18,922 nucleotides of DNA from Gammaproteobacteria bacterium (GCA_029243665.1 JAQWRO010000041.1:1-18922), one strand, 5' to 3'; counted from the first letter of the stretch, positions 6,717-15,003 are shown. Notes: generated by a model from the letters alone, not told the origin. Program-made: numbers and translations.

Positions 6717-9700
6717 TTATTTTGGTGAAGGCGTAGCGGGGGAATGATGGTTTATCAATCGATCAATGATGGTGCTCAATGAATCCAGAGCTTCAAATAT
6801 ACTGATGATGAATTGTGGTTTGTGCCAAAGATCACAACTATCGATAGTCAATAGACTGTGATTCATTTCAGGTTGGTTGGTCAATTGAAGTCCATAGAGC
6901 GCAAATTTAATGCTTTCATAGTCCTCGCCAGTGACTTTTACAAATGTTTCATCATTAATAAACATTGGGATATTGGAGGCAATCTTGTTAATGGTGATAA
7001 CAATGCTTTTTAAATCAATTAGGTTTTGGTGCCTAAAGTTGTCAAGTGCTTCGTCATCCATTTCAGAAATACCAGCCTGATTAATGCAAAGCGCATCTCT
7101 TTTTTGAATCAATGTTTTAATTAATTGAGCGGTTGTATGTATGAAGTGTGCACTGTGCCCAAGGTTTGAACCTCCTAAATTAATCAAGCACATATATACG
7201 TATGAATGATCAGACAAAACGTTATCAACAATAGAGGGCATAATGCCTGTACTTTCTTTAAATCGACTATAAAAGTCTTGTACCCAAACATGGATCTTAG
7301 CTGTATTCTTTTTCTCTTTAAATATCCATTCACAGATGTCATGACACAATTCATCTTTGCGAGCGCTTGTGTTATACCAATCATTGCTGTAAAAAAGATG
7401 GGTGGTTGCTGATATGACTGTATCGATTATCTCAGATAGACTGGTTTGAGTGGTTTTTTCCATAGATTCTGTTGTATGGAGTGCTTCTTTAAGAAGGATG
7501 AAAAACTGTTTTATGAAAAAGCCTCTGTCACAAATCAATGTGGTTTTTAATTCCTCTCTAAATGCTTCAATGAGTTTCGCTGTTTTTAATGCAAATAAAT
7601 CCGATTCATTGATCTCATCAAAAAGGTTCATCATTGGTTGATGAGATCGGGTAAGGTCTTCTTCTAATTTACCATGAAAGAGGGTTGGGGTATCTTCCTC
7701 GGTGCTTATAGGTGTTAAACTTAATAGACTTTTGATTTCTGACACACCGTTTTCAGCTGAAACAATTGCTTTAATGATTTTCTCAAAATACTGGGTAACA
7801 TCCGTTTGGTAGGTTTCAAAAGTATGGCTTAATTTATCAATGTGGGCCTCTAAGTGACGAATAGTAAACCAATGTTTATAAGACATTTTAAAAGGCTTTT
7901 CGCCAGGGATCAAATCCATTGCTTTATCAATTTCGTTTTTGATGTCACTAATTTCTACAAGTGTTTTTTTCTTGTTAACCACATCTTCTTTTGTTTCCGC
8001 GTCAACGACTTCTGCATGACTATAAACGACAGCTGCATCATCTTGAACGAAAGTGATGTCTTGTGGGTATTGATGTCGTAATTGATCATGGCAACTGATG
8101 TTTGCATTGAGTGTTAACTTTTTCTTTAGTTTTACAACAATTAGTTCTATGGGCATGGTATGTTTATTTTCGATACACCAATCAATAAATGTATATAGTT
8201 GATCATCTGTAGGCGGATGTTTTTTCCAAAAAGCAATGATTAATCCCGCAAAGCTTAGCATGCTTTGAGATAATGCTTCTGGACTAGCCGCATCCATAAT
8301 GGCTTTGACCTGTACTTCATGACTTTCTTGGCTAGTTGCAATATAGTTTTGCCACTGTTGATCATCAGATGCTGTTTTTTGAGATAACATAATTGCAACT
8401 TCACGAGGGTGTTTTTCTACCAAGTAATGTGCATCTATAAAGTATGAATATGATGTGAGTGTTACAAAAGCAACTCTGAAATAATTGTTTTCAATGAGGT
8501 GATTGATGAAGTTATGTTCTTTTCGTACATCAAAGAAATGGTATTGTTTATAAAAGTTAGGCAGTAGGTCTAATCGATTATTTTCAATAGCCATAGCAAT
8601 TGGAGTAAGCGTTTGATTGAGTGGGCGGAAGAAAGGGTCAGCATTATATTGCATCAATTTAAAGATCATTTCTGAATTGCCATTATTGGTTGCAATATTT
8701 AAGGGTGACATTTGATCAAACCAATGAAGGCCAAGCGTGCCTAACCTTAAAAATATCATGATTGCCTTGGGTTGATCCAATGTAATTAAATTACATACGA
8801 TGGTTTTAATTTGATTTTGATCGATGTTTTTAATGTTTTCAGGGTGAGGTTCTAGTTCACCATCATCGTTTTGTCTAAAACCACTGAAAGTACAAGTTTC
8901 TTCATGAATGTTATAGAAAATTTTACATTTTTTAAATGTAGACACTTTACCTAAGTGTCTGAAAGAAACAGATAAATCTGGCGGGTTTAAAATGAATGTG
9001 TCGCTTTTTAAAATTTTAATGTGACTTTGAAAAAGATTAAGTTCTAAGCTGTTTACGAAATTTAACTGATCAATGATGGTTCTTTTTTTTATTTTTAAGA
9101 AAAATGTTTGCTGTGCTTCTGAACAAACACGGTGCTGATTTGGGTTTGCATGATTTCTAAGTAAAGTTGTCAAGCTCATTCTGTTATTACGCATAACTGC
9201 ATAATTAACAATGGAGTGCCCGAGGAAATAAAGTTGAGCAGTAAAAAGTTTTTTTCCAATCACACCTGTTGGGTCAGTTTGGTGTTCGATGGTTAAGGAG
9301 GAATCAAGTTGAACGGTTTGATCAACAAGCCGAGGATCTTTTGGAAAAAAGTGAGTATGCGCTTGTATGACTTTTTCAATGTTGTGAGGTGAGACATCGA
9401 AGTGAATTAGGTAAAACCCTAAGTTAGGATCATCTAAGTCAAACCTTTGGTTAACTGTTTTTGTATCATTACCGCCGCTAAGTGGTGCATTGATTCCCGC
9501 AACCCCTTCACTAATCAAGACAGTGATGGGTAGGATTAATTTGATCTTACCATCTTTTTTATAAAACTTAACTTCCTTTGCGTCGCTGCTTAAAAGGGCA
9601 TGTTCAAGATCATTAGATAACCAAGGGTCCTGAGTGCTTGGTGGTTGTGTGTTTTGACTAGGTGTTTTTTGTAAATTTTTTTTAATGGATGCTGATGATG

Positions 9701-9725
9701 GTTTTTTCTTGGATTTCTTTGTCAT
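6717..9725 (-). CDS. Large ankyrin-repeat-like protein, possible secreted effector
   Basis: I do not recognise this 1002-residue protein as a whole. The N-terminus (1-35) is Lys/Ser/Thr/Pro-rich and probably disordered. Ankyrin-like repeats occur at about 170-196 (NYAVMRN...LLRNHANPN), 339-366 (SPLNIATNNGN...LMQYNADP) and 373-395 (TPIAMAIENNRLDLL). From about 580 to the end it looks mostly helical, with charged stretches that could form coiled coils. No signal peptide or membrane helix is evident. Such proteins are common as host-directed effectors in Legionella- and Coxiella-type bacteria, but no secretion signal or secretion gene is visible here. A GAGG ribosome site lies 7 nt before ATG 9725. 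It follows znuA by 24 bp on the same strand, so the two may share a message. Confidence 0.6.
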   Translation of the reverse strand: MTKKSKKKPSSASIKKNLQKTPSQNTQPPSTQDPWLSNDLEHALLSSDAKEVKFYKKDGKIKLILPITVLISEGVAGINAPLSGGNDTKTVNQRFDLDDPNLGFYLIHFDVSPHNIEKVIQAHTHFFPKDPRLVDQTVQLDSSLTIEHQTDPTGVIGKKLFTAQLYFLGHSIVNYAVMRNNRMSLTTLLRNHANPNQHRVCSEAQQTFFLKIKKRTIIDQLNFVNSLELNLFQSHIKILKSDTFILNPPDLSVSFRHLGKVSTFKKCKIFYNIHEETCTFSGFRQNDDGELEPHPENIKNIDQNQIKTIVCNLITLDQPKAIMIFLRLGTLGLHWFDQMSPLNIATNNGNSEMIFKLMQYNADPFFRPLNQTLTPIAMAIENNRLDLLPNFYKQYHFFDVRKEHNFINHLIENNYFRVAFVTLTSYSYFIDAHYLVEKHPREVAIMLSQKTASDDQQWQNYIATSQESHEVQVKAIMDAASPEALSQSMLSFAGLIIAFWKKHPPTDDQLYTFIDWCIENKHTMPIELIVVKLKKKLTLNANISCHDQLRHQYPQDITFVQDDAAVVYSHAEVVDAETKEDVVNKKKTLVEISDIKNEIDKAMDLIPGEKPFKMSYKHWFTIRHLEAHIDKLSHTFETYQTDVTQYFEKIIKAIVSAENGVSEIKSLLSLTPISTEEDTPTLFHGKLEEDLTRSHQPMMNLFDEINESDLFALKTAKLIEAFREELKTTLICDRGFFIKQFFILLKEALHTTESMEKTTQTSLSEIIDTVISATTHLFYSNDWYNTSARKDELCHDICEWIFKEKKNTAKIHVWVQDFYSRFKESTGIMPSIVDNVLSDHSYVYMCLINLGGSNLGHSAHFIHTTAQLIKTLIQKRDALCINQAGISEMDDEALDNFRHQNLIDLKSIVITINKIASNIPMFINDETFVKVTGEDYESIKFALYGLQLTNQPEMNHSLLTIDSCDLWHKPQFIISIFEALDSLSTIIDRLINHHSPATPSPK

Positions 9726-9749
9726 ATATTAGCCTCATATTGTTTTGAT

Positions 9750-10661
9750 TTAAGAAGTTGATAAGCACTTCAGCATATCATTGCTCATGTTTTTTAATAA
9801 ATTTAAATATAGATTGGGCCCTGGTGAAAGATTGATTCCTAATGGGTCTAAGACTTGGGTATTAATTTTGAAATTCAATTCGATCATTTGTATGATTCTG
9901 GGGTTTCCTGGTGTGTCTTGGAAAACGCAGTGAATCTGATGCGTTTTGATTTGCCTGTCTATGGCTTGAAGTCTGGATGCTTTTAGTGAGTCATTGGGTT
10001 CAAAAACAATAGAGCCTTGCCCGTTAAGCCCAAAGGAGTGTTCAAAGTATTGATAACCATCATGAAAAACTAAAAAAGGGACATGTTTCACGGGGAATAG
10101 TTGCAGCTGAATTTCAGTATTTAAGTCATTAATCTTTTTGATGTAGTTTTTAGCATTTTGTTGATATAAATGACGTTTGTTAGGATTTGCATTGCTTAAA
10201 ATATTTGCAATGGTTTGCACCATCGCTTTTGCATTATCAGGATCTAGCCAAATATGTCCATCAACTGGGCCATCGTGATGATGATCTTCATGGCTATGCC
10301 AAGCTTGACTTTGTCTGTAAGAAAGTTTGGAAATGCCAGGTGCCTCTTCAAGATAAATGACTTTTGTTTTGGGGTTTTTGGACTGAAGTGGTTTGGTCAT
10401 GAATGTCTCAAAACTTGGATCAATCATGAAAATAATATCTGCATCTTGGATTTGTTTGATTTGAGAGGGTTTGAGTGTTAAGTGGTGAGGTGATTGTTGA
10501 GCTGAGAGTAAAAGTCCTGGTGTCGATGATTCGCCTATGACGGCATTGACTAAGCTATGCACGGGGCGAATGCTTGTTAAAATACTTATATGATTAGGTG
10601 CTTCGTTGCTATAACCAGTGGTTAGGAAAAAAAGCATCAAACAAAGTTTGTATTTGTACAT
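9750..10661 (-). CDS. znuA: Zinc/manganese ABC transporter substrate-binding protein (ZnuA-like)
   Basis: This periplasmic cluster A-I metal-binding protein delivers Zn2+ (or Mn2+) to the ZnuBC importer. A signal peptide covers about residues 1-18 (LCLMLFFLTTGYS). Probable metal ligands are H60 (SPHHLTLKPS), H136 (DGHIWLDP), H200 (VFHDGYQYFEHSFGL) and D272 (VLDPLG). A His/Asp/Glu-rich loop, HSHEDHHHD (122-130), is characteristic of the zinc-specific ZnuA branch. Length (303) is normal. An AGGA site lies about 10 nt before ATG 10661. The gene is divergent from znuC, 36 bp away, and is followed on the same strand by the ankyrin-like gene. Zinc is favoured over manganese because of the His-rich loop and the His-rich tail of ZnuC. 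Confidence 0.88.
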   Translation of the reverse strand: MYKYKLCLMLFFLTTGYSNEAPNHISILTSIRPVHSLVNAVIGESSTPGLLLSAQQSPHHLTLKPSQIKQIQDADIIFMIDPSFETFMTKPLQSKNPKTKVIYLEEAPGISKLSYRQSQAWHSHEDHHHDGPVDGHIWLDPDNAKAMVQTIANILSNANPNKRHLYQQNAKNYIKKINDLNTEIQLQLFPVKHVPFLVFHDGYQYFEHSFGLNGQGSIVFEPNDSLKASRLQAIDRQIKTHQIHCVFQDTPGNPRIIQMIELNFKINTQVLDPLGINLSPGPNLYLNLLKNMSNDMLKCLSTS

Positions 10662-10727
10662 GAGTAATAGTTCCTATTTATCGTTTATCAACTGGTCATG
10701 AACCTATTATTGAGTCATAATACCCCT
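10662..10727. promoter_or_regulatory. Divergent znuA/znuC control region
   Basis: Only 36 bp separate the outermost znuA and znuC start codons, so promoters for both must lie here or inside the znuC 5' end. The dyad TATTAT-N6-ATAATA (10705-10722) is the clearest symmetrical element. It does not clearly match the Zur box of enterobacteria, although this is where a Zur-type operator would be expected. Its position favours the second znuC start, at 10728. Confidence 0.3.
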
Positions 10728-11483
10728 ATGAGTGATGATAGACAACCACTTGCTGATAAAGACTTGCTTTTATCAGCCACAGATCTTGGTGTTGATTTAC
10801 AAGGTAAATCGATCATTCATGACGTAGACTTAAACTTAACAAATCATGATTTCATTACTGTTATTGGTCCCAATGGCGCAGGTAAGTCGACATTGCTCAA
10901 AGTATTGCTTGGTATTGTACCAAAATCTAAAGGACATATTTATCGCAAACCTAATTTGCGGATAGGTTATGTCCCACAACAGTTTGACGTGCCAAAAACC
11001 ATGCCCATAACGGTGCAGGGTTTTTTAGCATTGGATTTGTCTAAAAAACAGCATGAGATCGAAGCTATTTTGTCGCAGCTTGAAATGCTTGAGTATCAAT
11101 CAACTTTCATGCATCAATTGTCTGGCGGCCAAAGACAAAGGGTATTAATCGCGAGGGCTTTGATCAAAGACCCTGATTTATTAGTGCTGGATGAACCTGC
11201 TCAAAATTTGGACATCAAGAGTCAGATTTCTCTTTATAAATTTTTATCTACATTGTATCAGACTAAAAAAACAAGTGTTTTGATGGTATCGCATGATCTA
11301 CATATGGTGATGTCTCTTACCACACATGTGATGTGTTTATATGGACACGTCTGTTGTGCGGGTGAGCCTAAGTTGATTACCAAAGATCCTGCATTTACAT
11401 CTATTTTTGGGAAAGAGTTTGCTTCAATGATGTCTATCTATCAGCATGCGCATGATCATCACCATGGTGGCAGTCATGAGTAA
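10698..11483 (+). CDS. znuC: Zinc ABC transporter ATP-binding protein (ZnuC-like)
   Basis: This cytoplasmic ATPase powers the ZnuB channel. All ABC motifs are intact: Walker A GPNGAGKS (57-64), the Q-loop glutamine in GYVPQQ, signature LSGGQRQR (141-148), Walker B LLVLDEP (161-167), and the switch histidine in MVSHD (H199). The C-terminus is His-rich (HAHDHHHGGSHE), a feature also seen in other ZnuC proteins and consistent with zinc sensing or buffering. Two starts are possible: ATG 10698 and ATG 10728 (MSDDRQ). Neither has a good ribosome site, and the later one fits the dyad at 10705-10722 better. The 3' end overlaps znuB by 8 nt. Confidence 0.9.
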   Translation: MNLLLSHNTPMSDDRQPLADKDLLLSATDLGVDLQGKSIIHDVDLNLTNHDFITVIGPNGAGKSTLLKVLLGIVPKSKGHIYRKPNLRIGYVPQQFDVPKTMPITVQGFLALDLSKKQHEIEAILSQLEMLEYQSTFMHQLSGGQRQRVLIARALIKDPDLLVLDEPAQNLDIKSQISLYKFLSTLYQTKKTSVLMVSHDLHMVMSLTTHVMCLYGHVCCAGEPKLITKDPAFTSIFGKEFASMMSIYQHAHDHHHGGSHE

Positions 11484-12255
11484 TTTTATTATTCAAGCTA
11501 TGTTGGCGGGTATTTTCATTGCTTTGGCTGCAGGGCCCATGGGGTGTTTTCTTGTTTGGCGTCGTATGGCTTATTTCGGTGATTCAATGTCGCATAGTGC
11601 CTTGGTTGGGATTGCGCTTGGTATATCAATGGGTGTATCTTATTCGTTGGGCATTATGTTGGTGTGTATTTTATTTGCTGTTGCATTGGGTTCTCTTGAG
11701 TTAAAAGGAAATTTGGCAACGGATACTTTGCTTGGGATATTAGCTCATAGTTCGTTATCATTAGGGCTTATTTGGATCAGTTTGATGAGTCATCCAATCA
11801 ATTTAGAAGCTATTTTATTTGGTGATATTTTAACCATCACATATCATGAATGTATGGTTATTGTGCTTGGCGTATTAATTATTTTAGGGTGTATTTTTAA
11901 AATGTGGCCAAAGCTAATTTTACTCACGCTTCACGAAGACCTTGCTTTTGCTGAAGGTGTTCATGTTAAAAAAATTAAATGGATTTTTATGGCACTATTG
12001 TCCATGATGGTCGCCTTTTCAGTTCAAGTCATTGGTATTTTATTATTGATGTCTTTGATGATCATTCCTGCTGCAACTGCTAGGCAATGGGCTAGAACAC
12101 CATTAAGCATGTCATTGCTCGCGATGCTGATAGGGGCGTTATCCGTAGTTTTAGGTATTTGGGGTTCGATGCAATTTGATGTGCCATCTGCACCATGCAT
12201 AGTGCTTTGTGCGACTTTGTTATTTATGAGTTCTCTTTTAAGAAGTTCAGCTTAA
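11476..12255 (+). CDS. znuB: Zinc ABC transporter permease (ZnuB-like)
   Basis: This 259-residue integral membrane protein of the ABC-3 family forms the metal channel of the ZnuABC importer. It begins MSNFIIQAMLAGIFIALAAG and continues with GPMGCFLVWRRMAYFGDSMSHSALVG, split over about residues 20-45; this is the family's conserved first cytoplasmic region. About 7-8 hydrophobic helices follow, and LLLMSLMIIPAATAR (near residue 190) is the typical ABC-3 coupling segment. I chose ATG 11476 over an in-frame ATG at 11446 because it overlaps the znuC stop by 8 nt, follows GGTGG at 5 nt, and gives the usual family N-terminus. It ends 2 bp from the convergent orphan gene, with no terminator visible. 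Confidence 0.9.
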   Translation: MSNFIIQAMLAGIFIALAAGPMGCFLVWRRMAYFGDSMSHSALVGIALGISMGVSYSLGIMLVCILFAVALGSLELKGNLATDTLLGILAHSSLSLGLIWISLMSHPINLEAILFGDILTITYHECMVIVLGVLIILGCIFKMWPKLILLTLHEDLAFAEGVHVKKIKWIFMALLSMMVAFSVQVIGILLLMSLMIIPAATARQWARTPLSMSLLAMLIGALSVVLGIWGSMQFDVPSAPCIVLCATLLFMSSLLRSSA

Positions 12256-12257
12256 TC

Positions 12258-13022
12258 TTACTGTATTAAACAATTATCGTCGGATTCAAACTCATTTTTT
12301 CTAGGGTCCATAAATAAAGATGAGCTCATTTCTTTAATGGCATGTTCGATGTCTCTATAAGAAGGGTAGTGCTTGAAGTTACAATCTGAACTTAAGTTGA
12401 GGTTATGTCCGCCAAAAATGACACAAGGTACATGAGCAATTTCTTTAATAAGATTTATAGGGTTGATGGGATCATAATAATAAATTTGATGCTTGCCATA
12501 TGGACAGGTGTGATATGGTAGATGACCACAATCGACGGGAGAAGAAAAAGGCGTATAGATAATATTATAACATAAGGGCTTATAGCCAATTTGTCTTGTA
12601 AAATAATCTAATTGTTCTAAAGTAATTTCATTGAAATGCGTTTTTTCAAGATATATGGCAACTTGATAGTTAATTTTATAAGGGTGCCATCTATGTATGA
12701 CACCTTTATCATCCAATATGGATTCGGTTATAAGCATGGCATCTAATAAGTGGTAGGTGCTTACATCAAACCTCTTTTGATCGTAAAAAAAGTTGATGAT
12801 GGTCTCTATATTATTTTTAATCCAAGGGCGAACATGGTCTTTGTCATCTAATGGGTGTAGATGTTGTAAGATAACATCCTTAATCAAATCATGGTTATTA
12901 TATCCTTGTTGATGAAGCCAGTTCATACATATTTTTAAGATGAACTTTAGCTCATGAGATAGGGCGAAGTCTTTTTCCCATTGTGCAATGGTATTTTCTA
13001 TTGTTTGTTTTCTAAATAACAC
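12258..13022 (-). CDS. Uncharacterised protein with a Cys/His cluster
   Basis: I do not recognise this 254-residue soluble protein. The N-terminal half (about 1-110) looks helical, with many aromatic and charged residues. The second half contains a Cys/His-rich stretch, CGHLPYHTCPYGKH (165-178), and a late VIFGGHNLNL segment (201-210). This spacing could bind a metal, but it does not match a zinc-finger family I know. There is no signal peptide or membrane helix. The start codon is GTG at 13022; the ATG at 13026 is out of frame and stops at once. No ribosome site is visible, while a promoter-like pair sits directly upstream. It is convergent with znuB. Its coding character is supported by a 254-codon open frame and plausible composition. 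Confidence 0.6.
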   Translation of the reverse strand: MLFRKQTIENTIAQWEKDFALSHELKFILKICMNWLHQQGYNNHDLIKDVILQHLHPLDDKDHVRPWIKNNIETIINFFYDQKRFDVSTYHLLDAMLITESILDDKGVIHRWHPYKINYQVAIYLEKTHFNEITLEQLDYFTRQIGYKPLCYNIIYTPFSSPVDCGHLPYHTCPYGKHQIYYYDPINPINLIKEIAHVPCVIFGGHNLNLSSDCNFKHYPSYRDIEHAIKEMSSSLFMDPRKNEFESDDNCLIQ

Positions 13023-13028
13023 GCATTT

Positions 13029-13057
13029 ATTTTAATATAAAAAATAGTTTTTGTTAA
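13029..13057 (-). promoter_or_regulatory. Putative promoter of the orphan gene (leaderless start possible)
   Basis: TTAACA (13057-13052) and TAAAAT (13034-13029) each match 5/6 of the sigma70 consensus, with a 17-bp spacer. The -10 box ends only 6 bp before the GTG at 13022, so transcription would start at or beside the start codon. The region is very AT-rich, so chance matches are likely. Confidence 0.35.
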
Positions 13058-13105
13058 GTTGTTAGAATAAAAGCTTTTTAAAATGATCGATGATTTTTTC
13101 ATACA

Positions 13106-13111
13106 TATAAT
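13106..13111 (+). promoter_or_regulatory. Perfect -10 box before the NagZ-like gene
   Basis: TATAAT at 13106-13111 lies 15 bp before the ATG at 13127, which would leave a leader of about 9 nt. No convincing -35 box is found at 16-18 bp upstream. Only a weak AAAGA precedes the ATG. Confidence 0.4.
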
Positions 13112-13126
13112 TTATAGTTAAAAGAT

Positions 13127-14056
13127 ATGAATCAAAAATTAGCTATTAAACCCATTGAAGATTGTCAAGCGTATGTGATGGTCTCAATGATTGGGGAAGA
13201 ACCTTCATCAACATTAAAGACTTTACTTGCAAAACCACTTGTTAAAGGTGTTGTTTTAAATGACAGTAACATAAAAGAGCCGAAACAGTTTTTTAAATTA
13301 GTTGATGCGCTTAGAAAAATTGCTCCTAAATGTCTAATTATGGTTGATGTGAGTGCTATTACAAATATGGCTATCTGGATGCAAAAAGATGAAGTCATGA
13401 TGGCAAATGATAAATATTTGGCTCGAACAAACGTTAATGGGATATTAAATAGACAAACTGGTGTGTATGCTACCGTCGATGTTATGGTTAAAATGTGTCA
13501 CAAGCATTGGCTAATCCCAAAATTTAATCTCTTAAAAAATGGGGCGGGGCTATTTGATGAAAGCCATAAAATAACTCAAAAAATTAATAAGATGTTCTAC
13601 AACACCCTTGTTGAAAGGGGTATGATGCTTCATTGTGAAAAAGACATCAAGGATCAATTGGTGCCAAATAACAAACAATTTTCAATTGACTCTGAACAAA
13701 AAGAGATAGACGAGGTTGATATTAAACTAAAGCCTGTATCCTTTAAGTTTAACGACATTGCGCATATGGATTTATTACCTCACATTAGAAAATTATCTAG
13801 CCGATTGGTGCATATAACTATCGAAGATGATAATAGACAACATGACATGCAATGGTATGCATTAGAACTTGCAGAGATTTCAAATCATATTGATCTGATA
13901 GATGTACCTTTTTTTGATGAGTCTATATGGCTTAAGGTTTTAGATTATTTATTATTCAATCCTCGTATAGAAGTGGATTTAAAATTTAAATACATAACCC
14001 CAGATTTTGAAACAATTGTCAAACATAAAACGCCTTTTTGTTGTGGCTTTTTTTAA
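13127..14056 (+). CDS. Degenerate NagZ-like (GH3-fold) protein, probably non-catalytic
   Basis: This 309-residue protein is tentatively a diverged relative of NagZ, the cytoplasmic beta-N-acetylglucosaminidase of peptidoglycan recycling. LLAKPLVKGVVLNDSNIKEP (33-52), then KLVDALRKIAPKCLIMVDVS, follow the NagZ pattern of a 'L-x-H/K-P-L-V-x-G-V/I-I/V-L' strand, a helix, and a strand ending in Asp. Later, a helix ending VERGMM and the stretch FKFNDIAHMDLLPHIRKLSS correspond to NagZ segments flanking the active site. The hallmark KHFPGHG loop is absent: EKDIKDQ stands in its place. The FSDDLSM nucleophile motif is at best reduced to FFDES. It is somewhat shorter than NagZ (about 330-345). A binding or regulatory role is possible. 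It is convergent with the GT9 gene, 2 bp apart. Confidence 0.55.
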   Translation: MNQKLAIKPIEDCQAYVMVSMIGEEPSSTLKTLLAKPLVKGVVLNDSNIKEPKQFFKLVDALRKIAPKCLIMVDVSAITNMAIWMQKDEVMMANDKYLARTNVNGILNRQTGVYATVDVMVKMCHKHWLIPKFNLLKNGAGLFDESHKITQKINKMFYNTLVERGMMLHCEKDIKDQLVPNNKQFSIDSEQKEIDEVDIKLKPVSFKFNDIAHMDLLPHIRKLSSRLVHITIEDDNRQHDMQWYALELAEISNHIDLIDVPFFDESIWLKVLDYLLFNPRIEVDLKFKYITPDFETIVKHKTPFCCGFF

Positions 14057-14058
14057 GC

Positions 14059-15003
14059 TTATGCTTCGGTCTTTAAGATTCTTTGATGATCAATGTCTGC
14101 TTTAATTTTTGTATAAACCTTTTCTAAAGAAAGGTCTTTTAATTGTGTCTGATGGCAGGCCAGGGTGAGTTTTTGACCCTCTAAGAATAAACGCCCAAAT
14201 CTATCTGCATCCATGATTAATGTGCCTGGTTTGTCACTTCTTGCTGCTATATGCGCAGCTGCAGTATCTAATGTGATCACATACTGTGCATCCAAGATAA
14301 TTGATACCAATTGCTCAAGAGTTGTCGGGCCTTTTTGATATAGGAGCGAAGTTATTTCATACACATTTGCTTCTTCAATTTCACCAGGACCTGGCGCGCA
14401 TACAAAAGTTAAATCAGGAAAGTCAGTTTTTAATTGAGTGATCAAGTTTTTAAAATGTGGCCATTTTTTCTGAGGGTTATTTGCTGAACAAAAAGGTGCT
14501 ACAAAGATGTATGGCTGGTAATCCTTGTGCGCCTTAAATGATTGGTCTTTAAGATAAGTAACGTTTGGTTTTTTACACGCGATACTTTCAATTCCTGCGC
14601 GTTTAAGCATTAGCTCAAAACTATAAAAAATATTTTTTTTATCTAAGCACTTTTTGGTTTCGTTGTAATGAAGCATGCTTCTATTGGAAATAAAAGGGAC
14701 ATGCCTTAAAAATAGCCAGCGATATAAAGTGGTGCGTGTTGAGTTTTGTAAATCGTATACAGCTTTGTAATTTTGATGTTTGAGGGTCTGATAAAGTTTT
14801 TTAAAATGACGATAGGTTGTTGCCTTGCGATCGTCTAAGATGATGTGATTGACATACGGTAGCTTTTTGAAAAGCGGGGCGTATGCTCTATGCGTTAAAA
14901 CATCGACCATACCATTATGATGATAAGCAATGTCTTGTATCGTGCCTAATGCTTGAATAATATCTCCAAAGGCGCCATGTTTAATGATTAAAATATTTGA
15001 CAT
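14059..15003 (-). CDS. Glycosyltransferase family 9 (heptosyltransferase-like), copy 1
   Basis: This 314-residue GT-B-fold enzyme is related to ADP-heptose:LPS heptosyltransferases, which add sugars to the lipopolysaccharide core at the inner face of the cytoplasmic membrane. The N-terminal motif ILIIKHGAFGDIIQALG (4-20) is the family's 'G-x-x-G-D' loop. FVAPFCSANNPQKKWP and FVCAPGPGEIEEA begin the C-terminal domain, and VITLDTAAAHIAA is the conserved D-T-x-x-x-H nucleotide-sugar site. It is a paralogue of the gene at 16511-17476. Its ATG lies 28 bp from the divergent DUF6165-like gene. The exact donor and acceptor sugars cannot be read from sequence. Confidence 0.82.
   Translation of the reverse strand: MSNILIIKHGAFGDIIQALGTIQDIAYHHNGMVDVLTHRAYAPLFKKLPYVNHIILDDRKATTYRHFKKLYQTLKHQNYKAVYDLQNSTRTTLYRWLFLRHVPFISNRSMLHYNETKKCLDKKNIFYSFELMLKRAGIESIACKKPNVTYLKDQSFKAHKDYQPYIFVAPFCSANNPQKKWPHFKNLITQLKTDFPDLTFVCAPGPGEIEEANVYEITSLLYQKGPTTLEQLVSIILDAQYVITLDTAAAHIAARSDKPGTLIMDADRFGRLFLEGQKLTLACHQTQLKDLSLEKVYTKIKADIDHQRILKTEA
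14997..15002 (+). promoter_or_regulatory. Consensus -35 box before the DUF6165-like gene
   Basis: TTGACA at 14997-15002 is a perfect -35 hexamer that overlaps the divergent GT9 start codon. The best -10 candidates (AACTAT at 15020-15025, or TATATA at 15023-15028) are weak or badly spaced. Both would place transcription start at or near the ATG at 15032. Confidence 0.3.

Noticed and set aside
7184..8081. Several 60-75-codon open frames on both strands inside the ankyrin-like gene
   Set aside because: They lie within a 1002-codon intact frame, have cysteine/phenylalanine-rich shadow composition and no start signals.
10705..10722. Zur box for the zinc transporter genes
   Set aside because: The dyad TATTAT-N6-ATAATA does not clearly match the known enterobacterial Zur operator, so only a generic dyad is reported.
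11446..11475. Longer start for znuB at ATG 11446 inside the znuC His-rich tail
   Set aside because: ATG 11476 overlaps the znuC stop by the usual 8 nt, follows GGTGG, and gives the standard family N-terminus.
14038..14056. T-rich end of the NagZ-like gene as an intrinsic terminator
   Set aside because: Only a 3-bp GCC/GGC stem can form before the T-run, too weak to call.
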